A DNA stretch of 64,000 bases from Proteus vulgaris. Its GTDB lineage: Bacteria > Pseudomonadota > Gammaproteobacteria > Enterobacterales > Enterobacteriaceae. The position numbers and the translations under genes were made by a program. The number at the start of each line of letters is the position of its first letter. Within the stretch, counting starts at the first letter, position 1. The stretch covers positions 2,790,001 through 2,854,000 of the forward strand of contig NZ_CP137920.1 of the NCBI RefSeq assembly GCF_033708015.1, written 5' to 3'. This document shows positions 20,613 to 30,774 of the stretch, piece by piece. The notes beneath the pieces were generated by a model, which saw only the letters and a list, made by a program, of their open reading frames with translations, made no database searches and had not been told where the DNA came from.

Positions 20613-21038
20613 CTAATAATCCAAATTCACTATCGGGATCCCTTTTCTTAAGAATCCCCCAAGTTTGCGTTGATAAAATGGTGATACGTGGTGGATCATA
20701 AAATGAGCCACACCTTTTTCATCTTTATTTACAAAGCAAAAATCCAGAGATTGTCCTTCTTCTAAATATTCAAATGCCGATTCAGCAGCTTGTGGGAGTA
20801 TCTGTGCAATCACATCTTCTTCACCCGTTATTTCTAAACCAACAAGATAAAATGACTCTTCATTATCTTGTTCCTGAGCATTAACAATAAAGGCACGGCG
20901 GATCGGTTTATGTTCACCAAAAAACTCGCTAAGTGCGGTTGTTAATTTTTCAGGTTGTGGCTCAAGAACGCTTAACGTTAGAGAAGAACCTTCAACAGAA
21001 ACAATTTCTTGTGTCTCAAATTGTTCAGATACACCCAT
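20613..21038 (-). CDS. sseB: Half-length SseB (C-terminal domain only)
   Basis: 141 residues. It aligns with the C-terminal half of E. coli SseB, a protein of about 258 residues whose overproduction raises serine tolerance but whose biochemical role is unknown: PEKLTTALSEFF, IRRAFIVNAQEQ, HFMIHHVSPFYQRKLGGFLRKG match the second domain. The first SseB domain is absent and no remnant lies between it and pepB (28 bases). ATG 21038 has GGAG six bases upstream and is preferred over a TTG four codons earlier. Location beside pepB is the same as in E. coli. Either a genuine single-domain form or an old deletion; the intact start suggests the former. Confidence 0.85.
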   Translation of the reverse strand: MGVSEQFETQEIVSVEGSSLTLSVLEPQPEKLTTALSEFFGEHKPIRRAFIVNAQEQDNEESFYLVGLEITGEEDVIAQILPQAAESAFEYLEEGQSLDFCFVNKDEKGVAHFMIHHVSPFYQRKLGGFLRKGIPIVNLDY

Positions 21039-21065
21039 TACAAACTCCAAATCAAATAACGTTTA

Positions 21066-22361
21066 TTATTTTGCTTTTGCTAATAACAGATTCGCGATAG
21101 AACGCACACCGTAACCCGTAGCACCTGCCGCCCATTGTTCTACAGAAGATTTTCTGTACGTTGCTGAACAGTCGATATGTACCCAACCTTTTTTGTAGTC
21201 AGTGACAAAGTGCGATAAGAATGCAGCCGCAGTACTTGCCCCCGCAGTATGGGAAGGTGCTGCAATATTATTTAAATCAGCAAAGCTAGAAGGTAATTGG
21301 CTACGATGGAAATCCGCTAATGGTAGACGCCAGAACAATTCATTTTCTTGTTCAGCACTAGTTAGTAGCTCTGCGGCTAATTTATCATCAAAGCTCAATA
21401 CAGAGTGATAATCATTACCTACTGCAACTTTAGCAGCACCCGTTAATGTTGCTGCATCGATAATCAGTTCAGGTGCAATATTGCTTGCATCAATTAAACC
21501 ATCCGCTAAAACTAAACGACCTTCAGCATCTGTATTCATGATTTCAACTGACTTGCCATTACGGTAACGAATGATATCACCTAATTTGAAGGCATTGCCG
21601 CTAACCATATTATCTGCGATACAAAGCAGTAGTTTTACGCGTTTATTTAAACCACGAGTAATCGCTAATGCTAAAGCGCCTGCTAATGTTGCTGCCCCCC
21701 CCATATCCGCTTTCATTGAATTCATAGATGACGAAGGTTTGATGCTATAACCACCTGAGTCAAAAGTAATACCTTTACCAACTAAACAAGCAAATACAGG
21801 AGCATTACTATCTTTTGTTGGATTAAAATCTAACGATAAGTAGACAGGATCACGAGAAGAACCTCGTCCTACGGTATAGATACCAGCATAGTTTTGATCG
21901 CGCAGATCAGTACCTTTGGTGATCTTATAGCTAATATCTTCTTTATCAAGACCACAGAAAAGATCAACCGTACGTTGTGCAAGTTGCTCAGGCCCTAATT
22001 CTTCAGCGGGTGTATTGATAGTATCTCTAACCCAATCAACGATGCGAATACGTGATTCTAATTCGTGTTTATCTGCATCCTTTAATTGTGGCCATTCGAT
22101 TGAGCGAGCGCCTTTAGGTGCTCTAAAACCTAACCAGAAAGCCCAGCTACGTTCTAAATCCCAGCCGTCACCAACAAGTGCAACATTACGAACTCCTTGA
22201 CCATCAACTTTACGTCCACCACGCTGAATAGCGCCTAAACGGTTTTCTTCCGTTAAGTGGATTGTCATGCCGGTGTCGCTAGTGCTAATTAGTGCTTTTT
22301 CTCCCCAACATGCAGCAGCAGGTTCATTTGACAGCATGATAGGCATAATTTGTTTATTCAT
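21066..22361 (-). CDS. pepB: Peptidase B, M17 leucyl aminopeptidase family
   Basis: 431 residues. PepB removes N-terminal residues from small peptides in the cytosol with a two-metal centre. M17 signatures are present: [14 protein letters not shown] with the first metal lysine and aspartate, [12 protein letters not shown], and [14 protein letters not shown] with the second acidic ligands and catalytic arginine. The sequence matches E. coli PepB rather than PepA (length near 430, [12 protein letters not shown]). It lies between iscX and sseB. There is a 280-base gap and a terminator before it, so it is probably separate from the isc operon. Confidence 0.97.
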   Translation of the reverse strand: MNKQIMPIMLSNEPAAACWGEKALISTSDTGMTIHLTEENRLGAIQRGGRKVDGQGVRNVALVGDGWDLERSWAFWLGFRAPKGARSIEWPQLKDADKHELESRIRIVDWVRDTINTPAEELGPEQLAQRTVDLFCGLDKEDISYKITKGTDLRDQNYAGIYTVGRGSSRDPVYLSLDFNPTKDSNAPVFACLVGKGITFDSGGYSIKPSSSMNSMKADMGGAATLAGALALAITRGLNKRVKLLLCIADNMVSGNAFKLGDIIRYRNGKSVEIMNTDAEGRLVLADGLIDASNIAPELIIDAATLTGAAKVAVGNDYHSVLSFDDKLAAELLTSAEQENELFWRLPLADFHRSQLPSSFADLNNIAAPSHTAGASTAAAFLSHFVTDYKKGWVHIDCSATYRKSSVEQWAAGATGYGVRSIANLLLAKAK

Positions 22362-22593
22362 TTATTGTCTCACTTATTATTACTGATGGCAGTTAACCTA
22401 CTCAGACTACCAGATATTTACCGTTTCGCGTGATCAATTTACTGCAAAAACCAAGAGGTCACCATTAACATCCCGTGATCTTTTGTATTTACATAATATT
22501 CCTCGAAGAAGGTCGCACAATAAAATCTCTAGACGTCACCCTTTATGGTTATTTTTAAATCACTGATAAAGTAAAATATGAAAGGTCATAATG

Positions 22594-22619
22594 CAAAAAG
22601 ACTGGCGGTAAGCCAGTCT
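22594..22619 (-). terminator. Terminator of the isc operon
   Basis: AGACTGGC (22599-22606) pairs with GCCAGTCT (22612-22619), loop of five, with TTTTTGC following on the minus strand. It lies 22 bases beyond iscX. Confidence 0.85.
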
Positions 22620-22641
22620 CTTAAATTTACGATGTTATCAC

Positions 22642-22836
22642 TTATTCAAATTCATCAAGCCAAACAAGTAAAATAGCCTCAAGAATTTTTTCATTTGATT
22701 TTTGTGGATCATCATCAAAATCGTCTAAATCACAAATCCACTGATGCATATCAGTAAAGCGTACTGTTTTAGGATCAGTGTCAGGGTAAAGGTCAAATAA
22801 CGCTTCCCCTATTTCACGCGTATCACTCCATTTCAT
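22642..22836 (-). CDS. iscX: Fe-S assembly protein IscX
   Basis: 64 residues, small acidic protein that binds IscS and iron and tunes Fe-S assembly. It reads [34 protein letters not shown] with a run of acidic residues near the end (DLDDFDDD), as in the family. It is the last gene of the isc operon, 15 bases after fdx. Confidence 0.95.
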   Translation of the reverse strand: MKWSDTREIGEALFDLYPDTDPKTVRFTDMHQWICDLDDFDDDPQKSNEKILEAILLVWLDEFE

Positions 22837-22851
22837 GCTTGGCTCCTAAAA

Positions 22852-23187
22852 TTAATGCTCTCTTGCGTGATTAATCGAATATTTAGGGATCTCAACAACT
22901 AAATCTTCGTCAGTCACTTTTGCTTGGCAACTTAAGCGACTTTCTGGCTCTAAACCCCATGCTTTATCTAACATATCGTCTTCAAGCTCAGAGCTCTCTT
23001 CTAGAGAATCAAAACCTTCACGCACGACACAATGGCACGTTGTACATGCACAAGACATTTCACAAGCATGTTCAATCTCAATGCCATTGCGTAATGCAAC
23101 ATCTAGAATAGACTCACCTTCTGTCGCGTCAACAACAGCCCCTTCAGGGCACAGCGTGCTATGGGGTAAAAATACAATTTTAGGCAT
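22852..23187 (-). CDS. fdx: [2Fe-2S] ferredoxin of the isc system
   Basis: 111 residues, adrenodoxin-type ferredoxin that supplies electrons for cluster assembly. The four cluster ligands are C42, C48, C51 and C87 in [14 protein letters not shown] and SRLSCQ. Its start is two bases after the hscA stop codon, so translation is coupled. Length and sequence are typical. Confidence 0.97.
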   Translation of the reverse strand: MPKIVFLPHSTLCPEGAVVDATEGESILDVALRNGIEIEHACEMSCACTTCHCVVREGFDSLEESSELEDDMLDKAWGLEPESRLSCQAKVTDEDLVVEIPKYSINHAREH

Positions 23188-23189
23188 AG

Positions 23190-25040
23190 TTATATCTCAT
23201 CCACAGAATGACCTGCCAACGCTTGTCGAATAGATGAATCCATACGACGCGCTGCAAAATCCTGAGTTTGCTTATCCAGTAGTTTAATCGCGTTTTCAAT
23301 AGCAACAGGATCTGTTCCTTCAACGCTCTCTATTAAGGTATCTACAACTTTGTCGATAGCCATTTTCTCATCTTCATTTAACAGATGAGCATCTTCTTCT
23401 AATGCTGCAGTTAAACTTTCTAACACGCGAGCTGCTTCGACTTTTTGCTCGGCTAAACGACGAGCTTGTAAATCTTCTTGGGCATTTTCCATCGAAGATT
23501 GGATCATCTTAGCGATTTCAGTATCGCTAAGACCATAAGAAGGTTTGACCTGTACGGAAGCTTCAACACCCGTTGATTTTTCCATCGCACTGACACTAAG
23601 TAAGCCATCAGCATCAACTTGGAATGTGACACGGATATGTGCGCCACCCGCAGCCATTGGTGGAATTCCACGCAGTGTAAAACGAGCAAGAGAGCGACAA
23701 TCGCCGACCATTTCACGTTCACCTTGAACAACGTGAACACTCATTGCCGTTTGACCATCTTTAAATGTCGTAAATTCTTGCGCTCTAGCAACAGGAATAG
23801 TGGTATTGCGAGGGATTACTTTTTCAACTAATCCGCCCATTGTTTCAAGACCAAGAGAAAGTGGAATAACATCCAACAATAGCATTTCACTATCTGGTTT
23901 ATTACCCACCAAAATATCAGCTTGGATTGAAGCGCCAATAGCAACCACTTTGTCTGGATCGATAGAGGTTAAAGGTTCACGTTTAAAATAATCACCCACC
24001 ATTTGACGAACTAATGGCACACGCGTTGAACCGCCAACCATAACCACTTCTAAAACTTCATCTATTTCAACATCCGCATCTTTTAATGCGCGACGAACAG
24101 ATAATAGTGTTCGCTTCACTAATGATTGAATTAATGATTCGAACTCAGCACGCGTGATCTCACCTTTCCATCCATTAATGTTGATATCCGCAACATCATT
24201 ATCACTCAATGCAATTTTGGTTTCTGATGCAATATCCAGTAGTTGACGTTGTAATACAGCATCTTTTTGATATCCAAAACCGGCGCGTTCTCTTATCCAA
24301 TCTGCCAGCATCATATCAAAATCATCGCCACCTAACGCAGTATCACCGCCAGTCGCTAAAACTTCAAAAACCCCTTTAGTTAAACGAAGAACTGAGATAT
24401 CAAAAGTACCACCACCTAAATCATAAACAACGATGATACCTTCTTTTCCTGAATCAAGACCATAAGCAATAGCCGCTGCTGTTGGTTCGTTTAATAAACG
24501 TAAAACATGCAAACCAGCACGACGAGCCGCTTCTTTTGTACCTTGGCGTTGAGCATCATCAAAATAAGCAGGTACAGTAACAACAACACCATCAAGTTCT
24601 CCACCTAATGATTGTGTTGCACGCTCAGCCAATGTTTTTAAAATATCAGAAGAGACTTGAATAGGATCAACAATACCCGCAGCGGTTTTGATCAGCGGTA
24701 AACCATTTTCATTTTCATGAAAATGATAAGGAAGGTTTGGATAACGGCTTGTCACATCACTCAGTGATCGACCCACCATTCTTTTAATTGAGCTTATCGT
24801 GTTAGCAGGATCTTTTTCTGCTTCTTTTTTAGCATTCCAGCCAACGTTGATATTATCAACTTGATACTGCACGACAGATGGCAATAAATAGCGACCTTCG
24901 CTGTCAGAAAGCGCTTCGGCTTGCCCACTACGCACAGTGGCAACTAATGAGTGTGTCGTACCTAAATCAATCCCCGCTGCACGTCGGCGCTGATGCGGTG
25001 CGGGTGTTTGACCTGGTTCACTAATTTGTAATAATGACAT
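23190..25040 (-). CDS. hscA: Hsp70-family Fe-S chaperone HscA
   Basis: 616 residues. HscA is the specialised Hsp70 that, with HscB, releases clusters from IscU by binding its LPPVK motif. The ATPase domain begins [14 protein letters not shown] and contains [13 protein letters not shown] and [15 protein letters not shown]. The substrate-binding domain follows ([13 protein letters not shown]). It is eleven bases downstream of hscB and two bases upstream of fdx. Confidence 0.98.
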   Translation of the reverse strand: MSLLQISEPGQTPAPHQRRRAAGIDLGTTHSLVATVRSGQAEALSDSEGRYLLPSVVQYQVDNINVGWNAKKEAEKDPANTISSIKRMVGRSLSDVTSRYPNLPYHFHENENGLPLIKTAAGIVDPIQVSSDILKTLAERATQSLGGELDGVVVTVPAYFDDAQRQGTKEAARRAGLHVLRLLNEPTAAAIAYGLDSGKEGIIVVYDLGGGTFDISVLRLTKGVFEVLATGGDTALGGDDFDMMLADWIRERAGFGYQKDAVLQRQLLDIASETKIALSDNDVADININGWKGEITRAEFESLIQSLVKRTLLSVRRALKDADVEIDEVLEVVMVGGSTRVPLVRQMVGDYFKREPLTSIDPDKVVAIGASIQADILVGNKPDSEMLLLDVIPLSLGLETMGGLVEKVIPRNTTIPVARAQEFTTFKDGQTAMSVHVVQGEREMVGDCRSLARFTLRGIPPMAAGGAHIRVTFQVDADGLLSVSAMEKSTGVEASVQVKPSYGLSDTEIAKMIQSSMENAQEDLQARRLAEQKVEAARVLESLTAALEEDAHLLNEDEKMAIDKVVDTLIESVEGTDPVAIENAIKLLDKQTQDFAARRMDSSIRQALAGHSVDEI

Positions 25041-25051
25041 AACTATTTCCC

Positions 25052-25573
25052 TTAAAAACCATCAAACAAGCGTTCTTCAAGTTGCTCTACTTGCTCTTTT
25101 AATTTTGCGAGAAAACGTAATTTTCTCACATTATCTGCAGCAATATCCCAAGTTTGATTATCTAGCGTTTTGACCATTTCATCATGGCGTACTAGATACA
25201 TTTTTTCTAAACGCTCAGAAAAATCAGCTAACAAACTTTCAGCTTCAGCACTGTGTTCAATGTTATCCAGCTCTTCACGTAATGTGAGTTGCTCCATTAA
25301 AAAAACAGTATCGTGCATCGTTTGTTGCTCATTAGCAATATCGATACCTTGTAATGAGAGCATATATTCAGCTCTTGAGAGTGGATTCTTTAAGGTTTGG
25401 TAAGCCTGATTGATGGTTGAAGCAAGTGAGATTGCTTGAGCCTGTTCTTTTTCAGACTGACCTGCAAAACGATCGGGGTGATATTGACGCTGCAAATCTT
25501 GATAACGTGTAGCAAGTTGCTGTTTATCAATATCAAAACGATTAGGCATGCCTAATAGTGTGAAATAGTCCAT
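25052..25573 (-). CDS. hscB: J-domain co-chaperone HscB
   Basis: 173 residues. The N-terminal J domain carries the HPD motif ([10 protein letters not shown], about residues 31-40), which stimulates HscA ATPase. The C-terminal three-helix domain that binds IscU follows. Length agrees with E. coli HscB (171). It lies 48 bases downstream of iscA in the operon. Confidence 0.97.
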   Translation of the reverse strand: MDYFTLLGMPNRFDIDKQQLATRYQDLQRQYHPDRFAGQSEKEQAQAISLASTINQAYQTLKNPLSRAEYMLSLQGIDIANEQQTMHDTVFLMEQLTLREELDNIEHSAEAESLLADFSERLEKMYLVRHDEMVKTLDNQTWDIAADNVRKLRFLAKLKEQVEQLEERLFDGF

Positions 25574-25621
25574 ACATCTACTCTTGGATTAATTAACGTT
25601 AATACTGCGTTTTAATACTAA

Positions 25622-25945
25622 TTACACAGTGAAGCTTTCACCACAACCACACTCATTCGATACATTTGGGTTGTTAAATTTGAAGCCTTCGTTTAATCCT
25701 TCTTTGACGAAATCAAGCTCCGTTCCATCTAAATAGACCATGCTTTTACCATCAACGATAACTTTCACACCTTTGTCTTCAAAAACAGTATCTTCGTCAT
25801 TGATGACATCAGCAAACTCAAGAACATAAGCCATTCCAGAACAACCCGATGTTCTTACGCCTAACCGTAAACCTTCACCTTTTCCGCGGTTAGATAGGAA
25901 AGAGCGAACACGATTAGCGGCGGATTCTGTAAGGGAAATTGACAT
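25622..25945 (-). CDS. iscA: A-type Fe-S carrier IscA
   Basis: 107 residues, identical in length to E. coli IscA. The cluster-binding cysteines C35 ([10 protein letters not shown]), C99 and C101 (ECGCGESF) are all present. ATG 25945 is preferred: a GAGG lies six bases upstream, whereas the GTG four codons earlier lacks support. It follows iscU after an 89-base gap containing a hairpin. Confidence 0.97.
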   Translation of the reverse strand: MSISLTESAANRVRSFLSNRGKGEGLRLGVRTSGCSGMAYVLEFADVINDEDTVFEDKGVKVIVDGKSMVYLDGTELDFVKEGLNEGFKFNNPNVSNECGCGESFTV

Positions 25946-25972
25946 GGCACACCTCACTCATAAAGAACGAAA

Positions 25973-26003
25973 GCGGATACCGAAAAAAAGTTTCAGCATC
26001 CGC
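25973..26003 (-). promoter_or_regulatory. Intercistronic hairpin iscU-iscA
   Basis: GCGGAT (25973-25978) pairs with ATCCGC (25998-26003), with an inner GAAA/TTTC pairing. It sits between iscU and iscA, with no T-tract of terminator quality after it. It might stabilise the upstream message or reduce expression of the downstream genes. Confidence 0.4.
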
Positions 26004-26034
26004 CAATATTTTATTTTTTTATTATAAAAGACAA

Positions 26035-26421
26035 TTATTTGCCTTGGCGTTTGCTTTTATAGTCTGCAATCGCTGCTTTTATTGCATCTTCTGCAAGAAT
26101 TGAACAGTGAATTTTCACTGGTGGTAATTCCAATTCTTCTGCAATTGCTGTGTTTTTAATAGATTCGGCTTCATCTAATGTTTTGCCTTTCATCCATTCT
26201 GTTACCAGTGAACTCGATGCAATTGCTGAACCACAACCATAAGTTTTAAAACGCGCATCTTCAATTACGCCATTATCGTCAACTTTGATTTGCAGTTTCA
26301 TAACGTCACCACAAGCTGGTGCGCCAACCATACCACTCCCCACAGTAGGGTCATTATTATCAAATGATCCCACATTACGAGGGTTTTCATAATGATCAAT
26401 TACTTTATCGCTATAAGCCAT
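26035..26421 (-). CDS. iscU: Fe-S cluster scaffold IscU
   Basis: 128 residues. IscU is the scaffold on which [2Fe-2S] and [4Fe-4S] clusters are built with sulfur from IscS. The three ligand cysteines are C37 (GAPACGDV), C63 (YGCGSAIA) and C106 (KIHCSILAED). The HscA recognition motif LPPVK is at residues 99-103. It lies 24 bases downstream of iscS. Confidence 0.98.
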   Translation of the reverse strand: MAYSDKVIDHYENPRNVGSFDNNDPTVGSGMVGAPACGDVMKLQIKVDDNGVIEDARFKTYGCGSAIASSSLVTEWMKGKTLDEAESIKNTAIAEELELPPVKIHCSILAEDAIKAAIADYKSKRQGK

Positions 26422-26445
26422 GATTTAACTCCTGAAAACGTCTGA

Positions 26446-27660
26446 TTAATGGTGAGACCATTCGATACTGTTGATATCAACACCTTGTTTATGCATTTCC
26501 CAAAGTGGTGAAAGATCACGTAAGCGACCAATTGCACTGTGGATTTGTTCAATTGCATAATCTATTTCTTCTTCTGTGGTGAAACGTCCCAGAGAGAAGC
26601 GAATAGAACTGTGTGCAAGTTCATCTGTTAAACCTAAAGCACGCAGTACATAAGAAGGTTCTAAACTTGCTGAAGTACAGGCAGAACCTGAGGATACAGC
26701 AAGATCTTTCAGTGCCATCATTAATGATTCGCCTTCAACATAGTTGAAACTCACATTAAGAATATTTGGCGCGGTGTGTTCTAAAGAACCGTTGATATAA
26801 ACTTCTTCGATATCTTTAATGCCATTCCATAAACGTAAACGTAATTCGTTTAAACGTTTTGTTTCATCAGCCATTTCTTCTTTCAAAATACGGTAAGCTT
26901 CACCCATACCTACAATTTGGTGAACGGCTAATGTACCTGAACGCATACCACGCTCATGTCCACCACCATGCATTTGTGCTTCTAAACGAATGCGTGGCTT
27001 ACGACGAACATAAAGTGCACCAATCCCCATAGGACCGTAAACTTTATGCGCAGAAAGAGAAAGTAAATCAACTTTTAACTTAGAAAGATCAATCGGTAAT
27101 TTACCCACGCTTTGGGTGGCGTCTACATGGTAAATAATACCTTTGCTACGGCATAATTCACCGATAGCTGCAATATCTTGAACAACACCAATTTCGTTAT
27201 TTACATGCATAATAGAAACTAAAATAGTGTCTTCACGCATCGCTTCTTCAAGCTCTTTCAGGTCAATCAGACCATCATGTTTTGGTGCTAAATAAGTGAC
27301 TTCAAAGCCTTCACGCTCAAGTTGACGACAAGTGTCTAAAATGGCTTTATGTTCAGTTTTCGAAGTGATGATGTGCTTACCTTTTTTCTGGTAAAAGTTA
27401 GCAACACCTTTTAGTGCGAGGTTATCAGCTTCAGTTGCGCCTGATGTGAATACAATTTCACGGGGATCTGCACCAATTAAATCAGCAATCTGATTACGTG
27501 CAATATCAATAGCTTCTTCTGCTTGCCAACCAAAACGGTGTGAACGAGAGGCTGGGTTACCAAAAATGCCATCAATAGTCAGGCATTGCATCATTTTTTC
27601 AGCAACTCGTGGATCAACAGGAGTGGTTGCTGAATAATCTAGATAAATGGGTAATTTCAT
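26446..27660 (-). CDS. iscS: Cysteine desulfurase IscS
   Basis: 404 residues, PLP-dependent enzyme that removes sulfur from cysteine and passes it to IscU, TusA and ThiI. The PLP lysine is in [12 protein letters not shown] and the catalytic cysteine in [13 protein letters not shown]. The N-terminus ([14 protein letters not shown]) and C-terminal SIEWSHH are as in E. coli. It lies between iscR and iscU. Confidence 0.98.
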   Translation of the reverse strand: MKLPIYLDYSATTPVDPRVAEKMMQCLTIDGIFGNPASRSHRFGWQAEEAIDIARNQIADLIGADPREIVFTSGATEADNLALKGVANFYQKKGKHIITSKTEHKAILDTCRQLEREGFEVTYLAPKHDGLIDLKELEEAMREDTILVSIMHVNNEIGVVQDIAAIGELCRSKGIIYHVDATQSVGKLPIDLSKLKVDLLSLSAHKVYGPMGIGALYVRRKPRIRLEAQMHGGGHERGMRSGTLAVHQIVGMGEAYRILKEEMADETKRLNELRLRLWNGIKDIEEVYINGSLEHTAPNILNVSFNYVEGESLMMALKDLAVSSGSACTSASLEPSYVLRALGLTDELAHSSIRFSLGRFTTEEEIDYAIEQIHSAIGRLRDLSPLWEMHKQGVDINSIEWSHH

Positions 27661-27728
27661 TGCTCACTAACTCCAAAGACGACGGATCTTCTTTAATAAT
27701 TTTGTTTTTGTCTACCTAGAGATCGCCG

Positions 27729-28223
27729 TTAAACTCGCATATTAACAATGGTTTCTTGTAAACGACCATTGATAGCATGGCGTTTTTCATTGTCTTGACG
27801 ATCGGCGACATCCATAACCTCTTCGTTATTTACTAACTCTTCAAGGCTGATACTGCTTAGGAAACTGGTTATACGATCACTTAAATCACGCCACAAAGTA
27901 TGAGTCAGGCAACGATCGCCACCTTGACAACCTTCTTTGTTACCCTGACAACGGGTAGCATCGACAGATTCATCAACCGCAGAAATAACTTGAGCAACAA
28001 AAATTTGCCCTGCGTCACGACCTAATAAATAGCCACCACCAGGACCACGAACACTTGCGACTAATTCGTTTTTGCGCAAACGTGAAAAAAGCTGCTCAAG
28101 ATAAGAAAGGGAAATCCCTTGACGCTCTGAAATATCAGCGAGGGGGACAGGGCCTTGCTGTGAATGCAATGCAACATCAAGCATTGCAGTAACTGCGTAA
28201 CGCCCTTTTGATGTCAGTCTCAT
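27729..28223 (-). CDS. iscR: Fe-S-sensing transcription regulator IscR
   Basis: 164 residues, Rrf2-family regulator that carries a [2Fe-2S] cluster and represses its own operon when holo. The winged helix covers the first 75 residues ([22 protein letters not shown]). Ligand residues are C92, C99, C105 and H108; spacing between the first two cysteines is one residue longer than in E. coli. ATG 28223 is chosen because GGAG lies eight bases upstream and the family begins [11 protein letters not shown]. Two tandem IscR type-1 sites precede it. Confidence 0.97.
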   Translation of the reverse strand: MRLTSKGRYAVTAMLDVALHSQQGPVPLADISERQGISLSYLEQLFSRLRKNELVASVRGPGGGYLLGRDAGQIFVAQVISAVDESVDATRCQGNKEGCQGGDRCLTHTLWRDLSDRITSFLSSISLEELVNNEEVMDVADRQDNEKRHAINGRLQETIVNMRV

Positions 28224-28253
28224 AACAAATACTCCGTGGTGAACAATAATCAA

Positions 28254-28282
28254 ATTGTGTCATTCCCGAGTAATTTAGTCAA
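28254..28282 (-). promoter_or_regulatory. Candidate iscR promoter
   Basis: On the minus strand TTGACT (28282-28277) and CACAAT (28259-28254) are separated by 17 bases. The -35 element lies inside the proximal IscR site, which fits repression by occlusion. The -10 is imperfect; a TATAAT at 28315-28310 is a competing -10 without a good -35. Confidence 0.45.
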
Positions 28283-28286
28283 CTAT
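28262..28286 (-). promoter_or_regulatory. Proximal IscR type-1 site
   Basis: Read on the minus strand this 25-base element starts ATAGTTGACT and ends ACTCGGGAAT. It closely matches the type-1 IscR consensus ATASYYGACTRWWWYAGTC followed by RRSTAT. It directly abuts a second copy, as in E. coli PiscR. Confidence 0.85.
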
Positions 28287-28311
28287 TTATCCGAGTGTTT
28301 TAGTCAAGTAT
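28287..28311 (-). promoter_or_regulatory. Distal IscR type-1 site
   Basis: Read on the minus strand this 25-base element starts ATACTTGACT and ends CACTCGGATAA, a second good match to the type-1 IscR motif, immediately upstream of the first. Two tandem sites are the hallmark of isc autoregulation by holo-IscR. Confidence 0.85.
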
Positions 28312-28323
28312 TATACTCAGCCG

Positions 28324-28349
28324 AAAGTTGACTAAAGTTAATCAACTTT
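28324..28349. repeat. Inverted repeat between trmJ and iscR
   Basis: AAAGTTGA (28324-28331) and TCAACTTT (28342-28349) flank a 10-base centre. The element resembles an IscR type-1 site read with one extra central base. It also lies directly after the trmJ stop codon but has no T-tract. Confidence 0.5.
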
Positions 28350-28354
28350 GCCCT

Positions 28355-29083
28355 CTATTTCTTAGCCCATTTCTCAACTGACGTCAGGATACCACGTAAG
28401 ATATGAAGCTCTTGTGTTTCTGGTCGCGCACGCGTAAATAGACGGCGTAAACGGCTCATTACTTGCCCCGGATGTTTAGGGCGAATAAAGCCAGATTCAT
28501 TAAGCACCTGTTCTAAATGAACATAAAAACGTTCTATATCATCTGCTGGTGGATAATCAATCTCTGATGGGTTATTTTCCTCTTGTTTTTCTTCTTGGGC
28601 AAGTGCTGCCATACGAATTTCATAACTAACAAGCTGAACTGCCATCGCTAAATTTAAAGAGCCATATTCTGGATTAGTCGGAACATACAAATGAAAATCA
28701 CATTTTTGTAATTCTTCATTAGTTAAACCTGTGCGTTCACGACCAAAAATAACAGCAACAGGCTTATTTTTAGCTTCCATAACACAACGCTCACCACATT
28801 CACGAGGCGCCAGCATTGGCCAAGAAAGTGTACGACTACGGGCACTTGTTCCTATGACTAAACCACAGCCTTCAATCGCTTCATCGATACTATTAACAAT
28901 ATGAGCATTGCCAATAACATCACTTGCACCTGCTGATAGCGCAATAGAATGTGAATCGGGTTTTTCTTTTGGGTTAACAAAATAAAGATTGGTTAATCCC
29001 ATGGTTTTCATAGCTCGAGCTGCAGAGCCCATATTGCCTGTATGCGAGGTTTCTACAAGGATGATGCGAATATTTTCTAACAT
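28355..29083 (-). CDS. trmJ: tRNA (cytidine/uridine-2'-O) methyltransferase TrmJ
   Basis: 242 residues, SPOUT (SpoU-type) methyltransferase that modifies ribose 32 of several tRNAs. Typical motifs are [26 protein letters not shown] at the N-terminus, [15 protein letters not shown] and [18 protein letters not shown]. It is located between iscR and the divergent suhB, as in E. coli. Confidence 0.96.
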   Translation of the reverse strand: MLENIRIILVETSHTGNMGSAARAMKTMGLTNLYFVNPKEKPDSHSIALSAGASDVIGNAHIVNSIDEAIEGCGLVIGTSARSRTLSWPMLAPRECGERCVMEAKNKPVAVIFGRERTGLTNEELQKCDFHLYVPTNPEYGSLNLAMAVQLVSYEIRMAALAQEEKQEENNPSEIDYPPADDIERFYVHLEQVLNESGFIRPKHPGQVMSRLRRLFTRARPETQELHILRGILTSVEKWAKK

Positions 29084-29207
29084 TGATTTCTTGTTAATTG
29101 CTTTGTGATCTATCTATTTTATCACAATTGTAGCCAGAAACACGAATGCCTGTTATACTCTGGCACGTTTTTTATCCTCGTTCTTTAACATCTTGTGGAA
29201 GATAACC

Positions 29208-30011
29208 ATGCATCCGATGCTGAATATTGCCATACGTGCCGCACGTAAGGCTGGTAATTTAATCGCCAAAAATTACGAAAATCCTGAATCTGTAGAGACT
29301 AATCAGAAAGGTACCAATGATTTTGTCACTAACGTTGACCGTGACGCAGAAAAAATAATCATTGAAATCATCCGTAAATCTTATCCAAAACACACCATTA
29401 TTACGGAAGAAAGTGGCGAGTTACTCGGTGAAGATCACGATATACAATGGGTTATTGATCCACTTGATGGCACCACTAACTTCATTAAACGTCTTCCACA
29501 CTTCTCTGTTTCTATTGCTGTACGCATTAAAGGTCGTACTGAAGTTGCTGTTGTTTACGATCCTATGCGTAACGAATTATTCTCAGCCGTTCGTGGCCAA
29601 GGCGCACAATTAAATGGTTATCGTCTACGTGGCTCTAACGCTCGCGATTTAGATGGTGCTGTTCTTGCGACCGGTTTTCCATTTAAAAGTAAACAACATT
29701 CAGCCGCTTACATGAACATGTTAGGTAAACTGTTTGTACCTTGTGCTGATTTCCGTCGCACAGGTTCAGCAGCATTAGATTTAGCTTATGTTGCTGCAGG
29801 TCGTGTTGATGGTTTCTTTGAGATTGGCTTAAAACCTTGGGATTTCTTAGGTGGCGAATTAATCGCTCGTGAAGCAGGTGCTATCGTTTCTGACTTTACA
29901 GGTAACCACGGTTACCTACAAACAGGTAATATTGTTGCTGGTAACCCTCGTGTTGTCAGAGCATTATTAGCTGAGATTCGTAGCGAATTAACAGATGCAT
30001 TAAAACGTTAA
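29208..30011 (+). CDS. suhB: Inositol-1-monophosphatase / Nus factor SuhB
   Basis: 267 residues, the same as E. coli SuhB. It is an inositol monophosphatase family enzyme that also joins the rRNA antitermination complex. The metal-binding motifs are EESGE, DPLDGTTNF and GLKPWDFLGGELIAREAG. ATG 29208 (MHPMLNIAIRAARKAG) matches the family; GGA lies ten bases upstream. A TTG/GTG-type start five codons earlier is not needed. Confidence 0.98.
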   Translation: MHPMLNIAIRAARKAGNLIAKNYENPESVETNQKGTNDFVTNVDRDAEKIIIEIIRKSYPKHTIITEESGELLGEDHDIQWVIDPLDGTTNFIKRLPHFSVSIAVRIKGRTEVAVVYDPMRNELFSAVRGQGAQLNGYRLRGSNARDLDGAVLATGFPFKSKQHSAAYMNMLGKLFVPCADFRRTGSAALDLAYVAAGRVDGFFEIGLKPWDFLGGELIAREAGAIVSDFTGNHGYLQTGNIVAGNPRVVRALLAEIRSELTDALKR

Positions 30012-30040
30012 TTTTATTGATACGAATTAAAATATAAAAG

Positions 30041-30068
30041 AAAAAGACCATCATATTATGGTCTTTTT
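30041..30068. terminator. Bidirectional terminator suhB / TetR gene
   Basis: Eleven-base arms AAAAAGACCAT (30041-30051) and ATGGTCTTTTT (30058-30068). T-tracts lie on both sides, between two convergent genes. Confidence 0.9.
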
Positions 30069-30076
30069 TATTTTAC

Positions 30077-30748
30077 TTACTCATCTATCGCGAATAGTGC
30101 GCTCACTGATAATTGGCTAATTTCGTGTGTGATATTCTCTAATAATTGTGGTGTTATTTCTTGTTTATCAATACGAAATAAAAATGCTTTTTTCGCGATC
30201 ACAAACCCAAGTATTTGCCCAATGATCGCATGAGCACGGATAGTTGTAGTTAATGCCTTACTATTTTTATCGATTAATTTAATCAGATGGGATAGCCGTA
30301 AATGAAAAGGCTCAATAAAATTACGGTAAATTAACTCATAATTTTCAGTAGGCTCCAATTGCTCACGTAAAATCAACTGACTGTAATAATGACGCTCTGG
30401 TGCTAATAAAGCTTGTGTTAATCTTGAGACTAATAATGAAATCAGTGAGGCAAGTGATCCCCGATCTAACTTATTTTCTTTTAATAGAGACTGAAGCTTA
30501 TTATCAAATTGGTCAAAATGAATTTCTGACGCTAATTCTGTCGCAATATATTGAATTACTGCGGTATAAACCCCCAGTTTCCCACCAAAATGATAAGGAA
30601 TTGCTGATTGATTAACACCAGCATCCTGCGCAAGTTGTCTCGTTCTCAACCCACTTATTCCGTGTAATGCAAAAAGCTTAATACCTTCTTGTACTAACTT
30701 TTCTTGAGTCTGTTCTGTACTTATCACAGTTTTACTGGTGTTTTTCAT
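30077..30748 (-). CDS. TetR-family transcription regulator
   Basis: 223 residues. An N-terminal TetR helix-turn-helix (about residues 14-60: KLVQEGIKLFALHGISGLRT, RQLAQDAGVNQSAIPYHFGGK) is followed by a helical ligand and dimer domain of the type seen in CerR-like regulators (LILREQLEPT..YELIYRNFIEP). It lies 26 bases downstream of the M24-fold gene, in an operon with it. A palindrome in front of that operon is the likely operator, implying autoregulation. Ligand unknown. No orthologue at this locus in E. coli. Confidence 0.85.
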   Translation of the reverse strand: MKNTSKTVISTEQTQEKLVQEGIKLFALHGISGLRTRQLAQDAGVNQSAIPYHFGGKLGVYTAVIQYIATELASEIHFDQFDNKLQSLLKENKLDRGSLASLISLLVSRLTQALLAPERHYYSQLILREQLEPTENYELIYRNFIEPFHLRLSHLIKLIDKNSKALTTTIRAHAIIGQILGFVIAKKAFLFRIDKQEITPQLLENITHEISQLSVSALFAIDE

Positions 30749-30774
30749 TATTTATTAACTATTTATTATTAGGC

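Noticed and set aside
28310..28315. TATAAT upstream of the IscR sites as iscR -10
   Set aside because: No acceptable -35 at 16-18 bases; the TTGACT inside the proximal IscR site with CACAAT is a better arrangement.
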